Below are positions 8,553 through 17,343 of a stretch of DNA of 64,000 nt, in pieces (within the stretch, counting starts at the first letter, position 1; every line of letters begins with the position of its first letter). The notes below the pieces were generated by a model. It had not been told where the DNA came from. It worked only from the letters and a program-made list of their open reading frames with translations, and made no database searches. Position numbers and translations under genes: made by a program. Source of the DNA: an uncultured Eubacteriales bacterium (GTDB lineage Bacteria > Bacillota > Clostridia > Oscillospirales > Acutalibacteraceae); NCBI GenBank assembly GCA_934454125.1, contig CAKSFA010000004.1, forward strand, positions 42,181 through 106,180, in the 5' to 3' direction.

Positions 8553-9794
8553 GTGAAACAACTTTTGATCTTCGCCGGCACCACAGAGGGGCGCCAACTT
8601 GTGCAGGCACTCACCAACTATCAAGTCGAAATCCACGCCTGCGTTGCAACTGAATACGGCAAAGAAGTGCTTCCGCAAAACCCACAAATCACCGTCCACA
8701 CCGGCCGTTTGACGCAACCGCAAATGGCAGCGTTTCTGCAAACACAACATTTTGCCTGCGTCATAGACGCAACTCACCCCTTCGCAACCGAGGTCACGCA
8801 AAACATCACGCAAGCCTGTCAGGCCACGCAAACTCCATACCTGCGCCTGCTGCGGCAAAGCGGCGCACACAACGAGTGCATCACCGTTGCCAGCACACAA
8901 CAGGCCGCCGAATACCTAAATGGCACCCAGGGCAATGTATTACTCACCACCGGCAGCAAAGAACTTGCCGCATTTACCGCCGTCAACAATTTCAAAGAAC
9001 GCCTGTATGCCCGCGTGCTTCCCATGGCCTCCGTCATAGAACAATGCACCGCGCTCGGTTTTACCGGCAAGCATTTAATCTGCATGCAAGGGCCGTTCTC
9101 ACTTGAGCTCAACCGTGCGCTGTTGCGGCAAATCAATGCTTCTTATCTTGTCACCAAAGATTCCGGCAGCACCGGCGGCGTTGACGAAAAGCTTCAAGCA
9201 GCACAAGCCGAAAACGTCACGCCCATTCTCATCGGCCGTCCCATGCAAGAAACCGGCTGCGCCCCTGAGCAGGCGCTGCAAAAACTGGTGCACGATTTTA
9301 CCTTGCAGAAAAAAGAAAATCACACCACACCGTACTTTCCTTTTTTCTGCAATATAAAAGACAAACGTATTCTGGTGCTAGGCGGCGGTAGCATCGCCCA
9401 ACGGCGTATCGAAACTTTGTTGCCCTTCGGCTGTCACATCACCGTTATTGCACCACAATGCACCAGCGTACTGCAAATGCACGCTGCACACCGGCACATC
9501 ACGCTGCAAAATCGCCCCTATCAATCCGGTGACTGCACCGGCTTTGATTTCGTCTTAGCCGCCACCAATGTTCCCACTGTCAACGAAGCCGCCGCACAAG
9601 AATGTCGCAACCATAGCATTCCAGTCAACCTATGCCACAACAAAACACTATGCGATTTTTATTTTCCCGCCATCGTTCGGCAGCAGCATCTGGTCGTCGG
9701 CATTTCCGCCAGCGGCGCAAATCACAGGCAGGCAAGCCAGGTCGCAGCCCGTCTGCGCGCCCACCAAACACAACTGCTATCAGAGGAGGACTAG
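8553..9794 (+). CDS. cbiJ: Precorrin-6A reductase fused to a precorrin-2 dehydrogenase-like (Met8/CysG-N) domain
   Basis: Residues 1 to about 250 are CbiJ, which reduces cobalt-precorrin-6A: FAGTTEGRQL, DATHPFATEV, MQGPFSLELNRALL and LVTKDSGSTGG. After a KKENHTT linker, residues of about 260-413 resemble the NAD-binding domain of Met8p or the N-terminal half of CysG, which oxidises precorrin-2 to sirohydrochlorin: ILVLGGGSIAQRRIETLLPF, VLAATNVPTVN and DFYFPAIVRQQHLVVGISAS. The acidic pair usual after the VN motif (VNVVDD in relatives) reads VNLCHN here, so the chelatase/dehydrogenase aspartate may be missing. The start is GTG at 8553 with AAAGGAG 8 bases upstream. If active, the fused domain would supply the substrate of CbiK. 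Confidence 0.88.
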   Translation: MKQLLIFAGTTEGRQLVQALTNYQVEIHACVATEYGKEVLPQNPQITVHTGRLTQPQMAAFLQTQHFACVIDATHPFATEVTQNITQACQATQTPYLRLLRQSGAHNECITVASTQQAAEYLNGTQGNVLLTTGSKELAAFTAVNNFKERLYARVLPMASVIEQCTALGFTGKHLICMQGPFSLELNRALLRQINASYLVTKDSGSTGGVDEKLQAAQAENVTPILIGRPMQETGCAPEQALQKLVHDFTLQKKENHTTPYFPFFCNIKDKRILVLGGGSIAQRRIETLLPFGCHITVIAPQCTSVLQMHAAHRHITLQNRPYQSGDCTGFDFVLAATNVPTVNEAAAQECRNHSIPVNLCHNKTLCDFYFPAIVRQQHLVVGISASGANHRQASQVAARLRAHQTQLLSEED

Positions 9795-9798
9795 CGCC

Positions 9799-10686
9799 AT
9801 GTCAACAAAAACCGTGCGCATTGGCACGCGAGACAGCCAGCTGGCCATACTGCAAACACAACTGGTGTGCAACGCCATCACCGCCCGACACCCGCACATC
9901 GCCTTTGAACTCGTCCCGATGAAAACCACCGGAGACAAAATCCTGAACCAAACCCTCGATAAAGTCGGTGGCAAAGGCTTGTTCGTCAAAGAGCTCGATG
10001 CCGCGCTAATACACGGTCATGTCGATCTCTGCGTCCACAGTCTCAAAGACGTTCCTCCGCAAGATAACCCCGAACTTCCCCTTGCCGCCCTGTTGCAACG
10101 CGGCGATCCCAGAGATGCCCTCATCCTGCCACAAACTCAGAATTTCCCGGCATTTACTGCCCAAATCGGCACCTCCAGTCTGCGCCGCAAATTACAATTG
10201 CAATCCCTGTTCCCCAACTGCACCTGCACGCCTGTTCGCGGCAATATTCTTACGCGTCTCTCCAAGGCAGACAGTGGTGCATATTCCGCCCTGGTGCTGG
10301 CAAGCGCCGGTCTGCAGCGCTCTGGCCTTGCAGCGCGCATCAGCCGCATCTTTTCCGTTCAAGAAATGCTCCCCGCAGCAGGGCAGGGCATTCTGACCAT
10401 ACAAGCCCGCGCACAAGACCACTGGCCATTCCTCTCCGATGTCCACCACCCACCTACCGCAACCGCAGCTCTGGCAGAGCGCAGCTTTGTGGGCACACTG
10501 GGGGGCAACTGCTCTGCACCGGTAGCCGCTTACGCACAGGTCAACGGCAATGAGCTAAAACTCACTGGTCTGCACGCCCCTGCCGGCGATATTTTCTTCA
10601 CAGACACCATCACAGGTCAAACCGACAAAGCAGAGCAACTGGGAGAAGAACTGGCACAACGCATGAAAGGCAGGCACAACGCATGA
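9799..10686 (+). CDS. hemC: Porphobilinogen deaminase (hydroxymethylbilane synthase)
   Basis: Joins four porphobilinogen units into hydroxymethylbilane. The 295 residues from ATG 9799 (AGGAGG-like site at 9784-9790) carry RIGTRDSQLAILQT, KGLFVKELDAALIHG, DLCVHSLKDVP and RRKLQLQSLFPN. The cofactor-attachment cysteine lies in the GGNCSAPVAAYA segment. It overlaps the next gene by 4 bp. Confidence 0.95.
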   Translation: MSTKTVRIGTRDSQLAILQTQLVCNAITARHPHIAFELVPMKTTGDKILNQTLDKVGGKGLFVKELDAALIHGHVDLCVHSLKDVPPQDNPELPLAALLQRGDPRDALILPQTQNFPAFTAQIGTSSLRRKLQLQSLFPNCTCTPVRGNILTRLSKADSGAYSALVLASAGLQRSGLAARISRIFSVQEMLPAAGQGILTIQARAQDHWPFLSDVHHPPTATAALAERSFVGTLGGNCSAPVAAYAQVNGNELKLTGLHAPAGDIFFTDTITGQTDKAEQLGEELAQRMKGRHNA

Positions 10687-12170
10687 AACAACAAGGAAAA
10701 GTCTGGCTGGTCGGCGCAGGTCCCGGCGATCTCTCCTTATTTACATTAAAAGGCAAAACTATACTGGAGCAAGCCCAGGTCGTTTTATACGATAACCTGG
10801 TCAGCCCCGACATTCTCAGCCTCATTCCCTCCAATGCACAACGCATCGACGTTGGCAAACGTGCCGGCAATCACCCCATCCCGCAAGAAGAGATCAACCA
10901 TCTGCTGTTGCAAAAAGCACAACAGGGTCTGCGCGTCGTTCGATTAAAAGGCGGCGATCCCTTTCTGTTCGGCCGCGGAGGCGAAGAACTTATGCTGCTC
11001 ACACAGCATCAAATTCCCTTCGAAGTCGTTCCGGGCGTTTCCTCCGCGCTGGCCGTTCCTGCCTGCACCGGCATTCCTGTCACACACCGCGGCCTTGCTT
11101 CCTCTGTGCACATCATCACTGGGCACAAACAACAAAACCAACCCACAAATCTAGATTTCCCCATACTTGCCAAACTACAGGGCACACTGGTCTTCCTCAT
11201 GGGCCTCTCCGAACTGGAAACCATCTGCACCGGCCTGCAAAATGCCGGCATGCCCGGCACCACGCCCGCCGCTGTCATCTCGCGTGGCTCCACCGCACAT
11301 CAGCAGCAAATCCTTTCTGATCTGCAAACACTGCCACAACAGGCCGCAAATGCCAACCTACAACCCCCAGCAATCATTGTCATCGGCGCAGTCTGCACAC
11401 TGGCAGAGCATCTGCACTGGAAAGATCTCCTGCCGCTTTCCCACAGTCATATTCTTGTCACAAGACCACGCACCGCCAGCTCCACGTTGGCACAACAACT
11501 GCGGCAATATGGCGCACAGGTCACTGAGCTCCCCGCCATCGCCATCGAATCCCTGCCAGACACCGCCGCACTGCACCGCCAACTGCAAACGCTCCACACC
11601 ATCCACTGGATCGCCTTTACCTCCCCCACCGCCGTCTCCCTCTTTTTCGATCACCTCAAATCCCAGCGCATCGACGTGCGCACGTTAACGCACATGCAGT
11701 TTGCCGCCGTTGGGCCGGCCACACAGGCAGCCATCGAAGCCTACGGCATTTTCACCGCTTACACACCACCCACATACAACGCCCACGCACTTTTGCAAGG
11801 CCTTGCCAAAATCGTGCAACCCAATCAAACGGTTCTTCTACCCCGTGCACAGGCAGGCGTTCCGCTCCCTCCCACCCCCTTTCCTCTCATCGACCTCCCC
11901 ATCTACCGCACCATTCCCCAAGCGCTCCTCTCTCATTCCACCATAGATGCCACGGCCGTCGCCTTTGCCAGCGCCTCTGCTGTAAACGCCTTTTGCAGGG
12001 CTATACCGCTCCAAAACCGCGCACATCTAACTGCATACTGCATCGGCCCACAAACCGCCGCACAAGCCAAAACCAACGGCTTTGCAAGCTGTATCACCGC
12101 TCCTCAGGCAACCATTTCCGCGCTGGTACAAACCATTGTTCAAACCGAAACCACAAACAAAGGAGTATAA
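10683..12170 (+). CDS. cobA-hemD: Uroporphyrinogen-III C-methyltransferase / uroporphyrinogen-III synthase fusion
   Basis: Residues 1 to about 245 are the SAM-dependent methylase that makes precorrin-2: VWLVGAGPGDLSLFTLKGK, VRLKGGDPFLFGRGGEE and VPGVSSALAVPACTGIPVTHR. Residues of about 255-495 are a HemD-type synthase that closes the tetrapyrrole ring: ILVTRPRTASSTLAQQL and WIAFTSPTAVSLFFDHL. This fusion is common in Firmicutes. Two consecutive steps are thus on one chain, and the gene sits between hemC and hemB. Confidence 0.94.
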   Translation: MKQQGKVWLVGAGPGDLSLFTLKGKTILEQAQVVLYDNLVSPDILSLIPSNAQRIDVGKRAGNHPIPQEEINHLLLQKAQQGLRVVRLKGGDPFLFGRGGEELMLLTQHQIPFEVVPGVSSALAVPACTGIPVTHRGLASSVHIITGHKQQNQPTNLDFPILAKLQGTLVFLMGLSELETICTGLQNAGMPGTTPAAVISRGSTAHQQQILSDLQTLPQQAANANLQPPAIIVIGAVCTLAEHLHWKDLLPLSHSHILVTRPRTASSTLAQQLRQYGAQVTELPAIAIESLPDTAALHRQLQTLHTIHWIAFTSPTAVSLFFDHLKSQRIDVRTLTHMQFAAVGPATQAAIEAYGIFTAYTPPTYNAHALLQGLAKIVQPNQTVLLPRAQAGVPLPPTPFPLIDLPIYRTIPQALLSHSTIDATAVAFASASAVNAFCRAIPLQNRAHLTAYCIGPQTAAQAKTNGFASCITAPQATISALVQTIVQTETTNKGV

Positions 12171-12172
12171 CC

Positions 12173-13156
12173 ATGCAATTACTGCACCGAAGCCGCCGAC
12201 TCCGCACAACACCCGTTCTGCGCGAGCTTGTGCGTGAAACACGCTGTTCCAAATCCTCGCTCATCTACCCGCTCTTTATCCAAGAGGGTCACAACATTCA
12301 AGCAGAAATCCCCGCAATGCCAGGGCAGTTCCGCTATTCACCGGACCGCCTCCCCTTTGCACTTGAGCAGCTTGCAAAACTGGGCATCCGCAGCGTGCTG
12401 CTGTTTGGCATTCCATTACACAAAGATCCGCAAGCCCACAGTGCTTATGCAGAAAACGGTGTCATCCAAACCGCCCTGCAAACCGCCAAACAAGCCTTCC
12501 CACAGTTCTGTTACATCACCGATGTCTGCCTGTGTGAATACACCTCACACGGCCACTGCGGCATGCTCAGCGGAGAAACCGTCGATAACGATGCCACCTT
12601 GCCCTTGCTTGCCAAAACAGCGCTGTCCCACGTGCAAGCCGGCGCAGATATCGTCGCTCCCTCCGACATGATGGACGGCCGCATCGCCGCAATCCGCACC
12701 GAGTTAGATTCCCACGGCTTTACGCAGATCCCAATTCTGTCCTACTCGGTCAAATATGCCTCCGCATTTTATGGTCCCTTTCGGCAAGCCGCAGATTCCG
12801 CCCCCGCCTTTGGCGACCGCAAAACATATCAGATGGATTACCACAACCGAAAAGAAGCCATCAAAAAAGCAGAACAAGATCTTGCGCAAGGCGCCGACAT
12901 GTTGATGGTCAAACCGGCAATGGCCTATCTCGATATCGTGCGAGAGCTTGCCGACCGCTTCACCGTTCCCATCGCAGCATACAGCGTCAGCGGTGAATAT
13001 TCGATGATCCAATCTGCCGCAGCCGCCGGTCTCATCGACAAAACCGCCATGATCTGCGAAACCGCCGTAGCCGCATACCGCGCCGGTGCAAACATTCTCA
13101 TTTCCTACTTTGCCAAAGAGCTGGCACAATGCATCGACGAAGGGAGAATCGGCTAA
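12173..13156 (+). CDS. hemB: Delta-aminolevulinic acid dehydratase (porphobilinogen synthase)
   Basis: Condenses two 5-aminolevulinate molecules to porphobilinogen. The 327-residue protein starts at ATG 12173 behind AAAGGAG. It has the zinc-type cysteine cluster (DVCLCEYTSHGHCG) rather than the aspartate version, VAPSDMMDGRI, and the two active-site lysine segments SYSVKYASAFYGPF and MLMVKPAMAYLDI. Its last 75 bases or so are the parent of the repeat tails that follow, and its stop codon overlaps the ATG of the first mini-ORF (TAATG). Confidence 0.95.
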   Translation: MQLLHRSRRLRTTPVLRELVRETRCSKSSLIYPLFIQEGHNIQAEIPAMPGQFRYSPDRLPFALEQLAKLGIRSVLLFGIPLHKDPQAHSAYAENGVIQTALQTAKQAFPQFCYITDVCLCEYTSHGHCGMLSGETVDNDATLPLLAKTALSHVQAGADIVAPSDMMDGRIAAIRTELDSHGFTQIPILSYSVKYASAFYGPFRQAADSAPAFGDRKTYQMDYHNRKEAIKKAEQDLAQGADMLMVKPAMAYLDIVRELADRFTVPIAAYSVSGEYSMIQSAAAAGLIDKTAMICETAVAAYRAGANILISYFAKELAQCIDEGRIG

Positions 13157-13299
13157 TGCCCCACCCCAAAGCTCTTTTCACACGCGCTCAACAAGCCATG
13201 CCCAGCAGCGCCACCCGCACCAATTCCGGCACCAACATACTCCTTCCCCGCTTTACCAAAAACCTAGCACAATCCACCAACGAAAGGAGCATCAGCTAA
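13156..13299 (+). CDS. Chimeric mini-ORF 1: HemL N-terminus joined to HemB C-terminus
   Basis: A 47-codon ORF starts in the hemB stop (TAATG) and ends in the start of the next mini-ORF (TAATG). Its first part resembles the HemL start (MPHPKALFTRAQQAMP against MPHSTSLFTRAQRVMP). Its last part resembles the HemB C-terminus in the same frame (SGTNILLPRFTKNLAQSTNE against AGANILISYFAKELAQCIDE). Counting by eye, the last 75 bases match the hemB end at 55 positions with no gap. It is preceded by the hemB-end ribosome binding site. Whether the peptide is made or has a role is unknown; it may be only a duplication remnant. Confidence 0.6.
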   Translation: MPHPKALFTRAQQAMPSSATRTNSGTNILLPRFTKNLAQSTNERSIS

Positions 13300-13441
13300 T
13301 GCCCCACTCCACATCTCTATTCACACGAGCACAACGGGTCATGCACGACAACGCCACCTGCACCAATTCCGGCGCACACACGTTCTTTCCTCACTTGACC
13401 AAAAATCCAGCACAATCCACCAACGAAAGGAGCATCGGCTA
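13156..13441 (+). repeat. Two 143-bp tandem copies of the hemB/hemL junction
   Basis: ATG codons at 13156, 13299 and 13442 are each exactly 143 bp apart. Each unit holds about 50-60 bp like the start of hemL and about 75-80 bp like the end of hemB, ending in GAAAGGAGC and TAATG. Units 1 and 2 differ at about 27 of 143 positions with no insertion or deletion. The first 46 bases of unit 2 are identical to the start of hemL, so unit 2 is the younger copy or has been converted. Confidence 0.92.
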
Positions 13442-13442
13442 A
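13299..13442 (+). CDS. Chimeric mini-ORF 2: HemL N-terminus joined to HemB C-terminus
   Basis: A second 47-codon ORF of the same design, with a strong GAAAGGAGC site upstream and TAATG overlaps at both ends. Residues 1-15 (MPHSTSLFTRAQRVM) are identical to HemL; the tail (FTKN or LTKN followed by PAQSTNERSIG) derives from the HemB end. The frame is open although many codons differ from mini-ORF 1. At least it can carry translation from hemB through to hemL. No function can be assigned. Confidence 0.6.
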   Translation: MPHSTSLFTRAQRVMHDNATCTNSGAHTFFPHLTKNPAQSTNERSIG

Positions 13443-14731
13443 TGCCCCACTCCACATCTCTATTCACACGAGCACAACGGGTCATGCCCGGCGGGGTCAA
13501 CAGCCCCGTACGCGCCTTTGGACAAACAGGCCTCACCCCTCGTTTCATCGCTAAAGCCAACGGTGCCACCCTCACCGATGTTGACGGCAACACTTATCTT
13601 GATTGTGTCAACTCATTCGGTCCGGCAATTCTGGGGCACAACCATCCCAAAATCACACAGGCTATCACACAAGCAGTGCAAAACGGCACAAGTTTTGGTG
13701 CCTGCACCCAAGCAGAAGTAGAGATGGCCGAGCTGATCACCAGCCTAGTTCCCTCCGTTGAAATGATTCGTATGGTCAATTCCGGCACCGAAGCGGTCAT
13801 GAGTGCCATTCGTACTGCAAGAGGGTATACCGGCCGCAACAAAATTCTCAAATTTGCCGGATGCTACCATGGTCATTGTGACACAATGTTGGTCAAAGCT
13901 GGTTCCGGTGCTATGACCACCGGTATACCCAACAGTGCCGGCGTACCATCCGGTTGCACGCAAGACACATTGGTCGCCAATTATAACGATTCTGTGAACA
14001 CAGTGCATTTTTTTGATGTTTATGGTCCCGAAATCGCCGCAATTGTACTCGAACCAGTCGCTGCAAACATGGGTGTTGTCCTGCCTGACCCACAGTTTCT
14101 TTCCACTCTTCGCACACTGTGCGACCAGTACGGCGCCCTGCTCATTTTTGATGAAGTAATTACCGGTTTTCGCCTAGGGCTTGGCGGAGCACAGGCCCAT
14201 TTTGGCATTACTCCCGACCTTACAACCTTTGGCAAAATCATTGGCGCCGGCCTGCCTGTAGGCGCATACGGCGGCAAACGAGAGATCATGCAAACCGTTG
14301 CCCCGCTTGGTTCTGTCTACCAAGCCGGCACGCTCAGCGGCAATCCCGTGGCAATGGCAGCCGGCCTGGCACAATTGACTGAACTGAAAGAAAACCCGCA
14401 GATCTACACACATCTCAACACACTTGGCGAGCGCCTGCGCAGCGGTCTTCAAGCAATCCTAACACAGTTTGGCAAGCCATACACTGTCACCGGTATCGGC
14501 TCACTCTGTTGCCTGTTTTTCACACCACAACCTGTAATAGATTACGACACAGCAAGCGCTGCAAACACCGCACAATACGCCGCTTTTTTCCGGCATATGC
14601 TGCGCTGTGGCATTTATCTTGCACCGTCACAGTTTGAGGCAATTTTCCTTTCAAACGCACATACGCAAGCCAATATCGACAAAATTTTACACGCAGCATA
14701 CACCTTTTTTGAAACTGAAACAAATACCTAA
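13442..14731 (+). CDS. hemL: Glutamate-1-semialdehyde 2,1-aminomutase
   Basis: PLP enzyme that converts glutamate-1-semialdehyde to 5-aminolevulinate. The 429 residues include VMPGGVNSPVRAFG, MVNSGTEAVMSAIRTARG, LIFDEVITGFRLGLGGAQ and the PLP-lysine segment TTFGKIIGAGLPVGAYGG. The ATG at 13442 overlaps the stop of mini-ORF 2. With hemA it completes the C5 route to aminolevulinate inside the operon. Confidence 0.95.
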   Translation: MPHSTSLFTRAQRVMPGGVNSPVRAFGQTGLTPRFIAKANGATLTDVDGNTYLDCVNSFGPAILGHNHPKITQAITQAVQNGTSFGACTQAEVEMAELITSLVPSVEMIRMVNSGTEAVMSAIRTARGYTGRNKILKFAGCYHGHCDTMLVKAGSGAMTTGIPNSAGVPSGCTQDTLVANYNDSVNTVHFFDVYGPEIAAIVLEPVAANMGVVLPDPQFLSTLRTLCDQYGALLIFDEVITGFRLGLGGAQAHFGITPDLTTFGKIIGAGLPVGAYGGKREIMQTVAPLGSVYQAGTLSGNPVAMAAGLAQLTELKENPQIYTHLNTLGERLRSGLQAILTQFGKPYTVTGIGSLCCLFFTPQPVIDYDTASAANTAQYAAFFRHMLRCGIYLAPSQFEAIFLSNAHTQANIDKILHAAYTFFETETNT

Positions 14732-14743
14732 CGGAGGGATGAT

Positions 14744-15976
14744 ATGAAACAAATTTTCTGCATCGGCATCGGGCTGGGCAACCCACAAACCTTGACCATA
14801 CAAGCAAAAGATGCGGTCGAATCATGCGATTTGCTCATCGGCGCAAATCGCATGCTAGCTGCGTTTGATTACCACCCATGTGCCACATATTCCTCCTATC
14901 AAACGGCAGAAATCTGCACTTATATCACCCAAAACCCGCAGTATCAAACTATCGGTCTGCTCTTTTCCGGCGATACCGGCTTTTATAGCGGCGCAAAGGC
15001 ATTCACAGAACAATTCTCCCAGCATGCTCAAAGCAAAGACTATCAACTGACCCATATCTGCGGCATCAGCAGTCTATCGTATTTCTGCGCCAAACTGCAA
15101 ACGCCTTGGGACGATGCTGCCATTTTAACCCTGCACGGCAGAGAAACTCCGTGGCTCTCCACCATACAAACGCACCGAAAAACCTTTTTGCTAACAGGCG
15201 GCGCGTTTCCGGTGCAAACCATTTGCCGCACCTTGTGCGAATACGGTCTGGAGTATGCCGCTGTATCGGTAGGCAGCAATTTATCCTATGAAAACGAGTC
15301 AATTATACACGGTTCAGCGCAAGAGCTGACTCAGCGCGACTTTCCGCAGTTAAGCGTCATGCTCATCGAGCATAACGCACAACCACCTCTGGTAAGCTGC
15401 GGCCTGCCCGACGAAGCGTTTATACGCGGAAAGGTGCCTATGACTAAAAGTGAAGTGCGGGCATTGGTTCTCTCAAAACTGGCACTACGCGCACAAGATA
15501 TCGTATACGACATCGGCGCGGGCACCGGCTCAATTGCAGTAGAAATTGCTCTGCAAATTCCAAACAGCTGCGTTTATGCCATCGAGCGTAACCCCGAAGC
15601 ACTCGATCTGATCGCACAAAACAAACTGCAGTTTTGTGCACAAGCACTGCAAATCGTTAGTGGCACCGCACCGCAAACACTGGTAGACTTACCCGCCCCC
15701 ACCAAGGCATTCATCGGGGGCAGCGGCGGTAATTTACGCGAAATTTTCACCTGTTTGCTTGAAAAAAATCCCATCGTACGCTTTGTCATTACAGCAATTT
15801 CTCTTGAAACTTTAACGCAAACACTAAAATTTTTTCAGGAACTGGAAATTCCCGTGCTGGACATCACACAGGCCAGCATTGCCAAAGCGCGCAAAATGGG
15901 GGGCTATCACATGATGATGGGGCAAAACCCTGTTTATCTAATCACCGCACAGCGCAACAAGGAGACTACACAATGA
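14744..15976 (+). CDS. cbiET: Cobalt-precorrin-7 C5-methyltransferase / cobalt-precorrin-6B C15-methyltransferase (CbiE-CbiT fusion)
   Basis: A CobL-like fusion of 410 residues. The N-terminal half (1 to about 200) is a tetrapyrrole methylase (FCIGIGLGNPQTLTIQAKDA, LFSGDTGFYSGAKAF) for C5. The C-terminal half (about 215-400) is the CbiT-type methyltransferase/decarboxylase, with SAM-binding YDIGAGTGSIAVEIAL and AFIGGSGGNLREI. GGAGGG lies 5 bases before ATG 14744. In many anaerobes cbiE and cbiT are separate genes; here they are joined. Confidence 0.94.
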   Translation: MKQIFCIGIGLGNPQTLTIQAKDAVESCDLLIGANRMLAAFDYHPCATYSSYQTAEICTYITQNPQYQTIGLLFSGDTGFYSGAKAFTEQFSQHAQSKDYQLTHICGISSLSYFCAKLQTPWDDAAILTLHGRETPWLSTIQTHRKTFLLTGGAFPVQTICRTLCEYGLEYAAVSVGSNLSYENESIIHGSAQELTQRDFPQLSVMLIEHNAQPPLVSCGLPDEAFIRGKVPMTKSEVRALVLSKLALRAQDIVYDIGAGTGSIAVEIALQIPNSCVYAIERNPEALDLIAQNKLQFCAQALQIVSGTAPQTLVDLPAPTKAFIGGSGGNLREIFTCLLEKNPIVRFVITAISLETLTQTLKFFQELEIPVLDITQASIAKARKMGGYHMMMGQNPVYLITAQRNKETTQ

Positions 15977-17343
15977 AGTTACCAAGACTACTACTATGCG
16001 CCCCTTCCAGCGGCAGTGGAAAAACAACCGTAACCTGTGGCTTACTGCAAGCATTCATCAATCATGGCCAACGGGTTTCTGCTTTTAAATGCGGGCCTGA
16101 TTTTATTGATCCCATGTTTCATAGTCAGGCAATCGGTGCGCCCGCCGGCAATCTAGATCCCTTTTTGATGACAGAACAGATCATGTGCCACCTGTTATGC
16201 AAAAATAGCGCACAGGCCGAACTGGCAGTGCTTGAGGGTGTGATGGGGTATTACGACGGCCTAGGCGGCAACACCACGCAGGCCAGCACCTATTCTGTTG
16301 CCTGCGCCACACAAACCCCCGCTGTTTTGGTTGTCAATGCCAAAGGGCTCTCTACTTCTGCCGTTGCACTCACCGCAGGCTTCTGTAATTACACTACTCC
16401 TCATACCATCTCTGGCGTAATCTTTAACCAAATTTCTCCCATGCTTTATCCCCGTCTAAAAGAACTGGTGGAAACACAGTTACCCGTGCGGGTATACGGC
16501 TATCTGCCTCTTATGCCTGCATTGACACTCCAAAGCCGTCAATTGGGTCTGATTCCCGCGCATGAGCTTCCGCAGATTCAACACAAATTACAGCAGTTGG
16601 CTGCACAAACTGCTCAGACTATTGATCTGCAAGGCTTGCTACAGCTTGCCGCCACAGCCCCAGAATTAGAAGATAACACACCATTCACCATGCCACCATC
16701 CAAACAACACATCAAAATTGCCGTTGCACAGGACAATGCTTTCTGCTTTCATTACCGAGATAATTTTGCTTTGCTCAGGCAACTTGGTGCAGAGCTTATT
16801 CCCTTCTCTCCGCTGCAAGACAGAACTCTGCCGCCTAATATTCACGGGCTAATGCTGGGCGGCGGCTATGCCGATCTGTACGCCGATGCTTTGCATGAAA
16901 ACCGCACCATGCACCAAAACATCTATTCTGCTTTAAAATCAGGTCTACCATGCATTGCTCAGGGTAGCGGATTTTCCTATCTGCACCAAAGTATGGCGAA
17001 TCCACAGGGCATCCACAAAGAAATGACTGGTTTTTTACCAGGCTCTGTGCATACCGAGAAAACCCTGCAACATTTTGGTTATTTTACACTCACAGCACAA
17101 CAAAACACCCTATTATTATCAAAAACAGAATCCATGCCCATTCATGAATTCCACTATCAGCGCAGTAATCATGCAGGCAATGCCTGCATTGCTATAAAAC
17201 CGCGCAGCGGCGCAACACACGCTTGCATTCAAGCCCTGAAAAATACTTGGGCTGGCTTTGCCCATCTACATTTTTATTCCGCCCCATACACCGCACAGCG
17301 TTTTGTTTCCGCCTGCCACCAACAACAGGAGGACTGCATATGA
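15973..17343 (+). CDS. cbiA: Cobyrinate a,c-diamide synthase, glutaminase cysteine apparently lost
   Basis: Amidates the a and c side chains of cobyrinate using ATP and, normally, glutamine. The N-terminal half has the ATP-binding SSGSGKTTVTCGLL and FKCGPDFIDPMFH; the C-terminal half is a class I glutaminase-like domain (LMLGGGYADLYADAL, with HEFHY near the end). The nucleophile loop, AECGG in relatives as I know them, reads IAQGSGFSYL here, so the catalytic cysteine aligns with glycine. The enzyme may use free ammonia. The 456-residue length is normal. It overlaps both neighbours by 4 bp. Confidence 0.92.
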   Translation: MKLPRLLLCAPSSGSGKTTVTCGLLQAFINHGQRVSAFKCGPDFIDPMFHSQAIGAPAGNLDPFLMTEQIMCHLLCKNSAQAELAVLEGVMGYYDGLGGNTTQASTYSVACATQTPAVLVVNAKGLSTSAVALTAGFCNYTTPHTISGVIFNQISPMLYPRLKELVETQLPVRVYGYLPLMPALTLQSRQLGLIPAHELPQIQHKLQQLAAQTAQTIDLQGLLQLAATAPELEDNTPFTMPPSKQHIKIAVAQDNAFCFHYRDNFALLRQLGAELIPFSPLQDRTLPPNIHGLMLGGGYADLYADALHENRTMHQNIYSALKSGLPCIAQGSGFSYLHQSMANPQGIHKEMTGFLPGSVHTEKTLQHFGYFTLTAQQNTLLLSKTESMPIHEFHYQRSNHAGNACIAIKPRSGATHACIQALKNTWAGFAHLHFYSAPYTAQRFVSACHQQQEDCI

